This document shows positions 23,138 to 32,302 of a DNA stretch of 64,000 nucleotides, in pieces. The DNA comes from a virus. The notes under the pieces were generated by a model. That model did no database searches, had not been told where the DNA came from, and was given only the letters and a program-made list of their open reading frames with translations. The stretch lies in the IMG/VR virus record IMGVR_UViG_3300043436_004480, positions 29,745 to 93,744 of that record, one strand, 5' to 3'. Within the stretch, counting starts at the first letter, position 1, and each line of letters starts with the position of its first letter. Made by a program: the position numbers and the translations under genes.

Positions 23138-23164
23138 GGGAGAAGAGCAATCTTCTCCCTTTTT
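23138..23164 (+). terminator. Rho-independent terminator after major capsid gene
   Basis: GGGAGAAGA-GCAA-TCTTCTCCC (9 bp) followed by TTTTT. Confidence 0.85.
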
Positions 23165-23181
23165 ACTTAATCTAAACATCC

Positions 23182-24069
23182 ATGAGTATCAAAACTTTAG
23201 TACCAATTAAAGCAACTAATTCTTTTCTTGGTTTGCAGACAGATCCTGCATTGAAAAATTTAACAAGACTTCCAGAAGCAGGAACCAGACTAGGACTTGC
23301 AGAAGATGATTACGGAAATGTAATTACTGGGATTCCTGAAAGCGAAAGAGCAGAGTTAGAAAAAGAATTAGGATTAAAATCTGGTCAACTTTCTACAAGT
23401 TCTGAATTCTGGAGAACTTCTCCTGCATTCAAAGCAGGTATTACGATTCCAGCAGAAGGTTTAACTTTAGATCTAGGTAAAGCAGAGGATAAAGTTAAAT
23501 GGTACTTGATGCAGACGTATGACATTTTGCAGACTGGAGCAATCAGAAAAGCAAGTCATGAATTTTATGTAAAAGATGAAGAACAAGAACTAAAAGTTTC
23601 TTCTGAAAAGCTTACTAAGAAGAAATTCTTGTACGGTTTGTATGTAAACTGGAATTTAAAAGACAAACGTGACTTCTTGTATGCATCTGGAGTAAAACAT
23701 TTAGGTCTTTCTGAATTGAAGATTGATGATTTGGTTTCTACTAGAATTGAAGATAAGACCGCAGAATCTTATGAATTGTTAAAAGATCCAAGATACAATA
23801 AAATTGTAATGTTGGAAAAACTTTTAACTACTTCTGTAATTACATATTCTCCTCAATTAATGAGATATGAATTCCAAGATGAAGCATTAGCAGAAACAAA
23901 AGATGGACTATTAGCACTACTTGCCAGACAGGATGAAAAAACTGGTGCATTAGTTCAAAGAATTAGACTTGTCTATGCAGACAGATTGAAATCTAATGAA
24001 TATGTAGATTTAGCATCTGAAACTGATTTGACACCGGCAAAAGAAGCTCCCGCAAAAGCAGATAAATAA
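23182..24069 (+). CDS. Conserved head/connector protein
   Basis: A 295-residue protein after the capsid terminator. It starts with a beta-rich segment (KTLVPIKATNSFLGLQTD), has a mixed central domain and ends in an Ala/Lys/Pro tail. The position between capsid and connector genes suggests a capsid decoration or auxiliary capsid protein. The name is from context. Its stop overlaps the next start (TAATG). Confidence 0.75.
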   Translation: MSIKTLVPIKATNSFLGLQTDPALKNLTRLPEAGTRLGLAEDDYGNVITGIPESERAELEKELGLKSGQLSTSSEFWRTSPAFKAGITIPAEGLTLDLGKAEDKVKWYLMQTYDILQTGAIRKASHEFYVKDEEQELKVSSEKLTKKKFLYGLYVNWNLKDKRDFLYASGVKHLGLSELKIDDLVSTRIEDKTAESYELLKDPRYNKIVMLEKLLTTSVITYSPQLMRYEFQDEALAETKDGLLALLARQDEKTGALVQRIRLVYADRLKSNEYVDLASETDLTPAKEAPAKADK

Positions 24070-24797
24070 TGACAGCCTTAGAATTTCACGAACTCTTTAG
24101 ACTTCGTATTGACAGAATGGATGGATCTTATCTCCCTGATATATTAGCAGAGGAGATAGATTCATTTCTAAATGTTGCACAACTGCAAATTCTGAAAACG
24201 AAGTATGGAATAAATAATATTTACCAGAAAGGATTTCAAGAAATTCAGAAGAGAACAGACGATCTGAATCCAATAACTGGGACTTTTTACTTATTCCCAG
24301 AAAAAGCAAAAGATAGATTGGAGAGGACGGAACTTAAATTCGACTTCTCCAAACTTCTATTGCCAACAGAACAAGCAGATTCATATTTAGAATCTTACTT
24401 TGTAGATAGCAATAAAGAATACTTAATATTCTTACGTGCAGAAGCAAGAACAAAAGTTGATAAATGTGATTACAATTGGCAAAAAGTAAATATTGTGCAA
24501 ATTGATGATCTGAATCATTTGCTAAAAGATCCGCACAATCGTCCTACTGCTGAATATCCAGTAGCTTACTTTGTCGAAAATCGAATTGTGATGCCCATTA
24601 CAAATTTCGAAATAGAAGTGCTAAAGATAAACTGTATCTTTAAACCAGATAAAATAAGTCTAGCAGAAGATAAAACTACAAATTTACCTGAATTAGTTCA
24701 CGATGAAATTGTAGAAAGAGCAATAACTCTAGCATTAGAATCTATTGGACATCCGAGAATTCAAATACAACCACAAATATCACAGAAAACTGAATAA
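24069..24797 (+). CDS. Head-tail connector-like protein
   Basis: A 242-residue protein beginning with helical segments (LDRMDG, AQLQILKTKYG), then a beta-rich part. The N-terminal pattern, a helix-rich section with a FLNVAQLQI stretch, resembles the gp4/gp15-like connectors found after capsid genes. It would form a ring below the portal. Assignment by position and general pattern only. Confidence 0.65.
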   Translation: MTALEFHELFRLRIDRMDGSYLPDILAEEIDSFLNVAQLQILKTKYGINNIYQKGFQEIQKRTDDLNPITGTFYLFPEKAKDRLERTELKFDFSKLLLPTEQADSYLESYFVDSNKEYLIFLRAEARTKVDKCDYNWQKVNIVQIDDLNHLLKDPHNRPTAEYPVAYFVENRIVMPITNFEIEVLKINCIFKPDKISLAEDKTTNLPELVHDEIVERAITLALESIGHPRIQIQPQISQKTE

Positions 24798-24799
24798 TT

Positions 24800-26227
24800 A
24801 TGAGTGAATTAGAAAATGCTACACGCAGGCAGTACATTCAAAATACGAATACTGCCGGAACAAGAACAGGTGATCCTGCTGCAAATTTAGCAGAAGGTGA
24901 AATTGCAATTGTAGATAGAGCCGGAAAAATCATAACTGTTGGTGGTGCAAATCCATACACAGGAAATGCTTTGCAGAAAGAAATTGCAATTGTGCAGAAA
25001 CTTGACGGAAGTATTGATTATAGTCCGTGGTTTAAAACTTCGGATATTGAAGTTCTATCAAAAGAAGCTTACAAAGCACCAGATCAACAAGTTTTGGTTT
25101 TAGGTGTTGCAGGAACAGTTGGCAGAAATCCAGTTTGGACTGCTGCGGAAACATATCGAATGTCGGTGGAATTTGAAGACCGAACTCGTGTGGCTGCAAA
25201 TAGAAATCCTGAAAGATACTTTGTTTCAACTCTGGCTACAACTAGTCAAGCTGATAAATTAGCACTGTTTTCAGATTTCTTAGCCCAACTTCAAGCAGAT
25301 AACTATTGCAAAAAGTTTTGCAGAGCATATTTAACTGCAAATGGAAGTTTTGTTGCTTCTACAACAGCAGGAGCAAACGCAAACTCAACTTATGCATTTA
25401 CAAAAGGTTCTAAAACAGTAACCGTTACTATTTTAGGAACTGCAACTGTTGGAAACTCAGTTATTGCAGATGCTTGGTGGAAAATTTCAAATAATCCACA
25501 AACAAATTTAATTTCTGGCGCACCAGTCGCATCTTCTCCAGTTTATAAAATTGTAGCTGCATCTAATGCATCGCAAGTTTATACTTTGACTTTAGATCGT
25601 CCATACGAAGGTGAAACTCAGACTTTAACTTTAGGAGCAAACGCAGTTGCAACTCAAATTACAGTTATAGCTGCTGCAAATACAGCAACCGTTACTGAAT
25701 TTGGAATTGGAATTGTTGGTTTACGTCAGCCATTCGGAGAAAGAATTGGCAGACACATTGTAAGAGTCTATGCAAACTTGGGCGTAGATGATATAAATCG
25801 TGGAATAAGAACTTTAACCGAATCAAGTTCTTCAACTTCAATTCAAGAAGCAGATTACGGTGCAGGTGCTTGGGAAACAATTTTTGATATGGAAAGACAA
25901 AGTATGTTTGCAAATGGTTCTCAGAATCATGGAGAGTGCATTCGTATTCGTCCTGCATTTAGAACTTTGGAAAATGGAGCGTACAGTCTCTTTAGTATTT
26001 TTGTTAACAGCAAAACACAAAGAGCAATGTACACAACAGGAGTTGCACCACTTGCAATGCACATTGCAATAAATGCAGGAGCCGGTGCTGGATTTGAAAC
26101 CTCTGATACAACAATGGTTTATTTCAATACTGTATTAGGACTAATTGCAGTTGCTGAAAAAATCGTACCTGATTCAACGGCTTGGAACGCAGCATATACA
26201 AGTGGCGGTGTAACTATTGCATCGTAA
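24800..26227 (+). CDS. Virion structural protein, beta-rich
   Basis: A 475-residue, Ala/Thr/Asn/Val-rich protein. The central part (about 190-300) has repeated beta strands with Thr-Val alternation, like Ig or beta-sandwich folds in head fibres or tail hub parts. It ends the first structural subcluster and is followed by a terminator. It starts two bases after the previous gene. Likely exposed on the virion; identity not certain. Confidence 0.75.
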   Translation: MSELENATRRQYIQNTNTAGTRTGDPAANLAEGEIAIVDRAGKIITVGGANPYTGNALQKEIAIVQKLDGSIDYSPWFKTSDIEVLSKEAYKAPDQQVLVLGVAGTVGRNPVWTAAETYRMSVEFEDRTRVAANRNPERYFVSTLATTSQADKLALFSDFLAQLQADNYCKKFCRAYLTANGSFVASTTAGANANSTYAFTKGSKTVTVTILGTATVGNSVIADAWWKISNNPQTNLISGAPVASSPVYKIVAASNASQVYTLTLDRPYEGETQTLTLGANAVATQITVIAAANTATVTEFGIGIVGLRQPFGERIGRHIVRVYANLGVDDINRGIRTLTESSSSTSIQEADYGAGAWETIFDMERQSMFANGSQNHGECIRIRPAFRTLENGAYSLFSIFVNSKTQRAMYTTGVAPLAMHIAINAGAGAGFETSDTTMVYFNTVLGLIAVAEKIVPDSTAWNAAYTSGGVTIAS

Positions 26228-26250
26228 TTACAGAATCTGTAAATTAAAAA

Positions 26251-26270
26251 AAGGGGGCGAAAGTCCCCTT
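26251..26270 (+). terminator. Rho-independent terminator
   Basis: AAGGGGGC-GAAA-GTCCCCTT (8 bp, one G-U) then TTCTTGTTTT. It follows the 475-aa gene. Confidence 0.8.
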
Positions 26271-26287
26271 TTCTTGTTTTATTTAGT

Positions 26288-26295
26288 TATATTTG
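26288..26295 (+). promoter_or_regulatory. Possible -7 promoter box
   Basis: TATATTTG, exact TAnnTTTG, 3 bases before the ATG of the next gene and right after a terminator. A transcript would be leaderless. No TTTG at the usual distance. Confidence 0.35.
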
Positions 26296-26298
26296 TAT

Positions 26299-26976
26299 AT
26301 GTTACTAAGTCAAATAGTTTACGACATTCTGAACACAGTTTCAAAAGGAGTTCCAGCAGATGATACTCCATATAGTGAACGTCATTTGGTTTATTTGATA
26401 AATAATACCAGAGCATTACTTATTCGTTCCGAAACTGAAAAAGGAAAAGAAATTGCTGGAAATATAGTTCAGAATTTAAAAGGCGTAAAAGTAACAAGAG
26501 AAAAATCATCTTTAACAGAATGTTGCAGTCCAAACCAATGTTTGTATGTAACAGAAAAAGAACTTCCTGTACCAATATCGACAAACAGCAAAACTTTGTT
26601 TACTTATGTTGGTAATGATAAAGGAAAATCTTTTCAGGCAACATCATATCAAAATATAAACTACGACAGATCTTCTTCTATAACTAAAAATATGACAAGG
26701 TATTTTTATTTAGAGAAAAGAATTTATATAGTTGCTCCTAGAAATGAGTCTGGTTTAGAATACATAAACATTCATGGAGTTTTTGAAGATCCTCATTTAG
26801 CAAACACATTTGCAACTTGTGAATGTGAAAACGGAGTTTGCGATTCATCAATCGAATTTGAATATCCAATAAAGTCAGATATGCTTTTAAATTTAAAGGA
26901 TATGATAGTTAAGAGAGATGTTGCTTATATGAACTCGTTTGTTAATGACAGTTTGAATAACACATCACCATCTTAA
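26299..26976 (+). CDS. Connector/tail structural protein
   Basis: A 225-residue protein from ATG 26299 (the frame could also open at TTG 26293). The start MLLSQIVYDILN is helical, followed by beta strands and a Cys-rich part (TECCSPNQC near 75-83 and ATCECENGVC near 172-181) that may form disulfides or bind metal. It is the first gene of the tail subcluster. Probably a ring or tail component. Confidence 0.75.
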   Translation: MLLSQIVYDILNTVSKGVPADDTPYSERHLVYLINNTRALLIRSETEKGKEIAGNIVQNLKGVKVTREKSSLTECCSPNQCLYVTEKELPVPISTNSKTLFTYVGNDKGKSFQATSYQNINYDRSSSITKNMTRYFYLEKRIYIVAPRNESGLEYINIHGVFEDPHLANTFATCECENGVCDSSIEFEYPIKSDMLLNLKDMIVKRDVAYMNSFVNDSLNNTSPS

Positions 26977-26977
26977 T

Positions 26978-27433
26978 ATGACAAACGCATACGATATTTC
27001 TTACTTTGTTTCATTTGATGAAACAATGAGCAAAGAAAAAGAAGTTCCTACTTTAAAATCATTATTTTTAAAAGCTGGAATAAAATACTCTTTGGCAAAA
27101 GAAATACTTACTGAATATTTTAAACTTGTTCCGCAGGCACTTGTAAATAACGGAGAATATTCATTTCCGGGATTAGGCAAAGTATCAATACGAAGATACA
27201 AAGGCAAGAGAACAAAAATGTTAGATTATAAGCATTATAAACTAACCGGAGAAATTCAGCATATTTATGATACTGAACTAGATAGAAACTATTTCAGATG
27301 TTTGTGGACAAGACCTTTTAATGCAGCTAGTCATAATTATAGATTATCAATATCTATAAGGTGTTTCAGAGCAATGAAAAAAACAATAGAAGATAACAAT
27401 CTTCAAAACAATTATCCTTTGCAGAAATCATGA
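26978..27433 (+). CDS. HU/IHF-like protein, larger form
   Basis: A 151-residue protein with a central segment NNGEYSFPGLGKVSIRRYKG that matches the strand-Gly-strand core of HU/IHF proteins, preceded by a helix pair (LKSLFLKAGIKYSLAKEIL). The C-terminal half is basic. IHF-related genes in the structural block are a recurring feature of crAss-like phages. It may organise DNA near the portal. It starts one base after the preceding stop. Confidence 0.65.
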   Translation: MTNAYDISYFVSFDETMSKEKEVPTLKSLFLKAGIKYSLAKEILTEYFKLVPQALVNNGEYSFPGLGKVSIRRYKGKRTKMLDYKHYKLTGEIQHIYDTELDRNYFRCLWTRPFNAASHNYRLSISIRCFRAMKKTIEDNNLQNNYPLQKS

Positions 27434-28308
27434 ACATAACTTTTATAGATTACAGAGAAGCAATTTCTAAAGTTATTCGTGACTTAGCAATAAGGAATAA
27501 CGAAATTCCAGATCTAGATTTCATAGAATGGATTGCAGAATGTCTTAAAGATATTGGCTCTTATTATCAATTAGTAAGAACTAAAAAATTATTAACTGTA
27601 AATGATTACAGAGCATCTTTGCCATTAGAAGCGCATAGTGTAAATTCTATAAATGCATTTTGTGAATATGCATCGGCAAAAGCAATAATGTCAAATGCAG
27701 GAAGTTATCAAATAACTTACTACAATACGAAGATTGAAGAAATAGACGAACTTCTAACTACTGAAACGAATCCTGATATAATTGCAGATTTGGTAACGAA
27801 GAAAGAAATTTATAAAGCTACAAGGGACGAAAGAATTGCAGCAATTAACTATGTGCAACCAGAATATCCGGCAGATATGCTAGATCTCTTTTCTTTTTCT
27901 GGGACAATGCTCAATAGTGCAAAGTATATAGTTCAAGGTAGTTATATTGATGTTTCTTTTAGACATGGTTTTGTAGAAATAGAATATATGGCATTTCCAA
28001 CAGATGATTGCGGAATACCAATGATTCCAAATACACAAAACACAAAAACAGCAATATTCTGGAAAATTGTAATGCAGTTGTGCATTCAAGGAAGTTCGTT
28101 TATTAAAAACGATGCTTTAAAAAATCTTGATTATGTTACAAAACAATATCAAAGATTTACAGATATGGCAAGAGCAGAAATAAATACTCCTGATAGAGAA
28201 ACTATGATGAGGCTTGCAAATAGCTATCACAAGATGATTCCTACAAACAATGATTTCAGAACTAAGTTTGTAAATCTAGGAAAAGAAAGAGTTTTAAACT
28301 TACGATAA
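27430..28308 (+). CDS. Tail/connector structural protein
   Basis: A 292-residue protein that overlaps the previous stop by four bases (ATGA). It contains long helices (EEIDELLTTETNPDIIADL) and beta segments. In crAss-like phages this place, just before the very long tail protein, is held by ring or tail-hub proteins. One CTTTTTCTGGG motif copy (27893-27903) lies inside and encodes LFSFSG. Confidence 0.7.
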   Translation: MNITFIDYREAISKVIRDLAIRNNEIPDLDFIEWIAECLKDIGSYYQLVRTKKLLTVNDYRASLPLEAHSVNSINAFCEYASAKAIMSNAGSYQITYYNTKIEEIDELLTTETNPDIIADLVTKKEIYKATRDERIAAINYVQPEYPADMLDLFSFSGTMLNSAKYIVQGSYIDVSFRHGFVEIEYMAFPTDDCGIPMIPNTQNTKTAIFWKIVMQLCIQGSSFIKNDALKNLDYVTKQYQRFTDMARAEINTPDRETMMRLANSYHKMIPTNNDFRTKFVNLGKERVLNLR

Positions 28309-28309
28309 A

Positions 28310-31300
28310 ATGAATAGCTTCGAAAGAGGATTACATACTGAATTTGATCCAGCATTCCAACCAAAAGGATCTTATAGAGATTTAACAAATGCAGTTAGAG
28401 ATTTATCAGGAACTCTTTATTCGGAAAATGGAACTATTGAAATAATGAATATACCTACTGGTCTTAAACTGGTAGGTAAAATTCTTATTAACCAAACTCT
28501 AGTTTTGTTTCTTTCTAATTTGCAGTCAGGTTCTGAAAATGTATCTGAGATAGGAATTTATGAAAACGAGCAGTATGTACCTTACGTTTCAAATAGAATT
28601 AATTCTGGTGCAAAACTTCAATTGACAGAGGATGTATTCAGATTTAACGAATTTAATTTAGTTCCGGGAACAGGAAGAACAAATTACAATGGTGACTTGT
28701 TGATTTATTTTTCTGATGGAAACGGAGAAGCAAGAACAATAAATTTAACAAAAGTAGAAAGTGAAAACCCTTTAACTTTTGCAGAAGACAGTAAGCTTTT
28801 TATATCAAGATTAATTCCTGTAATAAATTATGTTTCTGTAACTGATGATGGAGAATGCTTATCCGGAGTTTATCAATTTGCAGCTAGGTATGTTACAAAT
28901 TCAGGAAATACTTCTCCGTTCGGATTTGTAACTAATCCTATTTCTATTGTAGATGAATCAGAAAATTCAAATTTTGGTCAATACGATGGATGTTTACCGC
29001 AAACACAAACTGCAAAATCTATAAACATAGAAGTAAGTCACTTAGACACAGATTACCCATTTATAGAAATAGCAATGCAGACTTATGTAGGTTTGCAGAA
29101 TACTCCTACATATAAAATTATTGCTCGTTTGCCAAATAACAAATCGGTAATAAGTTACAAATTCACAGGAAAAGAAGACAGAGGCTCAATAACAAAAGAT
29201 GAATTTATACAAGAAGGTGCATCTTATTCATTTGTTTCTTTTTATCAACAGAAAAATAATCATTTGTTAATTGCTGGACTTGCTGCAAAAAACGAAGACT
29301 TTGGATTTGAAGAACTTGCAAATAACATTGAGATAAAACTACAAGCTAGATTTACTTCTCCAAGTCAAAACAGAGTATTGTTTAATACTAGTGAATCTGA
29401 CGATGGAAGATTTCCTACTTATGTAGATAGTGATTATATAAATTATGGAAATACGCTAATTACAGGAAGAGGAAATATTATAGATTTAAAATCTCAGTCA
29501 TTAGGAGGAGCAAACACTTACAAATCTCCAGTTTTTGCAGCAGATAATAAATGTTATATGCCAGACGAAGTCTATTCGTTTGCATTCGTTCCTATTTTTA
29601 AAGATGGAACTTATGGATTTGCATATCCGATATTAGCAAAATCAACACTTCCAAAAACAGAACAAGATTTTGCTAATCTTTTAGGAGAAGACGACATTCT
29701 TGAAACTTTCAACCCTTTTACAGGAATCGGAACTTTGTTAAGATATGATTCAGAGGAAACTTATGCAGATGGAAATGAATCTAAAATCATAAGACATTTT
29801 AGATTTCCTCCGAAAAGATATTATGCAAAATTTGTAGAGGATGTTTATAAAGGAGAAGATGTTCCTAATCCAGCAAGACATAATGTTGTATATGGAATAC
29901 ATGTTTCAAATATAAACTTTACAGAAGCACAGAAAAAAGTATTACAAGGTTACGTGATTGTTCGTCAAAAACGAGATACGTTTCAAAACAAATCTGTATT
30001 ATCACAAGGTTTTGCAAAAAATTTCAGTAAAAACAATGCAGGAAACGTAACTGTTTGGGACATTCCTGTATTGGGAACTACGCAGTTGGAAAATTATCCT
30101 CCAGACGGAGGAACTGATTCAGACAGATTAGTCGGAATAAATACTTCTACTGGAGAACTTCTTTCTGCAACAATAGGTGATTATTGCAAATTTTATAGTC
30201 CTGATATTTTTCACAATGTTGAAACTGGACAGTTTGCAAAACAAATGTGTTATGGAGGAGATTTGAAAATATCTTTAGGGTATCTTGCACAAGGAGGAGG
30301 AACAAGTGTTCAACAAGATTTGTTTGTTGCTTCGTTAGAAAACACTAATTATACAAATGATAGTGCATACGATCAAGGTTTTTCAGACTTTATAGAAGAT
30401 AGGGCAAATTTAGGAACTGAACTAGAAGAAAGAACCATCATTGCAAACTTATTAAAAAACGTAAGCGCAGACAATTATTATGATACAAATTCTTTCTGGA
30501 GACCATCAGGACTAGATTATCAATCATTTGGTGATCAATCAAAAACATGTCTGTATAGATTAAACGGAAGATTAAAAAAGACTTATAATCGTCAAACTTT
30601 AGCTGGAGCAGATTTCAATTTTGTTAAATTACGCAGAGATAGTTCAAACAACGTAAGCGATTTCGATGGAAACAAGACCAAAAAAGTAAAACTTTCAACT
30701 CATTATATAAAAGCCAATAATACTCGTCAATACGGAAAGTTAGAAGAGGCTGAATATATGCAGGTTGGAGTTTCTTTTGATTTGAATGCAACTTCTATTT
30801 CTTTAATGGGCGGAGATTGTTATCTTTCTTATTATTGGATGAATTACAAAGAACTTTTATCTTTTGAGGGATTTAATCGCTCAATATTTACCATTGTTCA
30901 GTTACCTATTCTCTCAGAACAAAATTACAATTTAAGGCATTATGTAGAGGCTGGTTCAGGACAGACTGCACAGGACAGCGAAGGAACGCAGCCATACTAC
31001 CCTAAAGAAACTCGCATTTTTAATGGTAGTACCGGACAAAGAATTGGATTGGCAAATTTAGATATAAAAAATGGAGTTTCGTCTGGATATAATAAACAAT
31101 ACGGATTTCAGAATATAACTAAATCCTTTTTTGCAAAACCTTTTCTATATGAAAAAATAATTGACTTTAGTAATCGAGTTGCTTATTCTGATCAGTCAAT
31201 AGAAGGAGAACAACTAGATGCATTCAGAATATTCAAACAGAATAATTATCAAGATGTAACCAGACAGTTTGGAAAGATTTCTGATTTATTTGTATTTAAT

Positions 31301-32302
31301 GATGTACTTTATGCACATTGTGAAAATGCTTTATTTAGATTGTCTTTTTTAGAACAAACTGCATTAGTAACAACATCTGGAGAAGTAGAAGTTGGAGACG
31401 GTAAAAAGTTGATGAATTCTCCTAGAATTGTATATGATATAAACGGAGGATATGCAGGAACTACAACTCGTTGGGCAAATGTAAATACTCCGTTCGGAAG
31501 ATTCTTTATAGATACAAATCAGAAAAAAGTATTTTTGCTTTCCGATTCAATCAGAGAGATTTCTGATCTGGGTATGAAAAGATTGTTTTTTGAAAATCTA
31601 AAGCATAAAGAAAATTCATATTATAACAGATATATAGGCACTTATGATTATCAGAACGATAGGTATTTGTTGTTTGATACAGATCCTAGTTTTAGCTTTG
31701 CTTATTCATACCATCCGAAATCAGAAAGTTGGTTATCAAGACATACTTGGAAGCCACAGGATTTGTTTTACTTCGGAGCCAAACTCTTTTCTTTTTCTGG
31801 GGATAAGATGTATGCTCATACAGATAATAAGAATACACTTATTATTTATGGAAATAACGAAGAGTTTTCAATAACCGTAGTTGAAAACGAGCAAATAGTT
31901 CAAACGAAAAGATACGATAATGTTCGTATGTATTGTGAATTTTTCAGAAATACAAATAGTTCTGGAATAGAAACTATTATTGATCCGAAATCAGTATTAC
32001 CAATACATTTGGAAGAAAAAGGGTTATCATACAAAAACTTCTTTGATGAAGTTACAATATCAAATGATAATCATCTTGTAAACAAACCTTTTAGTTTTGA
32101 TATAAAAGATACAGAATCTGTACTTGTAAGAAGACTAAATTCTGAATATAGGTTTGCTATACCAAGAAATACAAATCCTGAAAAAGTAAAGCAACGTATT
32201 ACAGGAAAGTTTGCTATATTAAGCATCAGAAAAAACCAATCTGCTGGCGACTCTATAAAACTAAACTGGATAGATATTACTTCAACACCTTACGAGAGAT
32301 AA
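28310..32302 (+). CDS. Very large tail protein (tubular/muzzle type)
   Basis: A 1330-residue, beta-rich protein starting MNSFERGLHTEFDPAFQ. N-terminal Gly-Leu-Asn/Thr-rich openings of this kind, in which the chain begins with a surface loop followed by many beta strands, are typical of podovirus tail tubular protein B homologues and the crAss-like tail muzzle. It would form the end of the short tail and guide DNA ejection. No enzyme motif. It overlaps the next gene by one base (TAATG). Confidence 0.75.
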   Translation: MNSFERGLHTEFDPAFQPKGSYRDLTNAVRDLSGTLYSENGTIEIMNIPTGLKLVGKILINQTLVLFLSNLQSGSENVSEIGIYENEQYVPYVSNRINSGAKLQLTEDVFRFNEFNLVPGTGRTNYNGDLLIYFSDGNGEARTINLTKVESENPLTFAEDSKLFISRLIPVINYVSVTDDGECLSGVYQFAARYVTNSGNTSPFGFVTNPISIVDESENSNFGQYDGCLPQTQTAKSINIEVSHLDTDYPFIEIAMQTYVGLQNTPTYKIIARLPNNKSVISYKFTGKEDRGSITKDEFIQEGASYSFVSFYQQKNNHLLIAGLAAKNEDFGFEELANNIEIKLQARFTSPSQNRVLFNTSESDDGRFPTYVDSDYINYGNTLITGRGNIIDLKSQSLGGANTYKSPVFAADNKCYMPDEVYSFAFVPIFKDGTYGFAYPILAKSTLPKTEQDFANLLGEDDILETFNPFTGIGTLLRYDSEETYADGNESKIIRHFRFPPKRYYAKFVEDVYKGEDVPNPARHNVVYGIHVSNINFTEAQKKVLQGYVIVRQKRDTFQNKSVLSQGFAKNFSKNNAGNVTVWDIPVLGTTQLENYPPDGGTDSDRLVGINTSTGELLSATIGDYCKFYSPDIFHNVETGQFAKQMCYGGDLKISLGYLAQGGGTSVQQDLFVASLENTNYTNDSAYDQGFSDFIEDRANLGTELEERTIIANLLKNVSADNYYDTNSFWRPSGLDYQSFGDQSKTCLYRLNGRLKKTYNRQTLAGADFNFVKLRRDSSNNVSDFDGNKTKKVKLSTHYIKANNTRQYGKLEEAEYMQVGVSFDLNATSISLMGGDCYLSYYWMNYKELLSFEGFNRSIFTIVQLPILSEQNYNLRHYVEAGSGQTAQDSEGTQPYYPKETRIFNGSTGQRIGLANLDIKNGVSSGYNKQYGFQNITKSFFAKPFLYEKIIDFSNRVAYSDQSIEGEQLDAFRIFKQNNYQDVTRQFGKISDLFVFNDVLYAHCENALFRLSFLEQTALVTTSGEVEVGDGKKLMNSPRIVYDINGGYAGTTTRWANVNTPFGRFFIDTNQKKVFLLSDSIREISDLGMKRLFFENLKHKENSYYNRYIGTYDYQNDRYLLFDTDPSFSFAYSYHPKSESWLSRHTWKPQDLFYFGAKLFSFSGDKMYAHTDNKNTLIIYGNNEEFSITVVENEQIVQTKRYDNVRMYCEFFRNTNSSGIETIIDPKSVLPIHLEEKGLSYKNFFDEVTISNDNHLVNKPFSFDIKDTESVLVRRLNSEYRFAIPRNTNPEKVKQRITGKFAILSIRKNQSAGDSIKLNWIDITSTPYER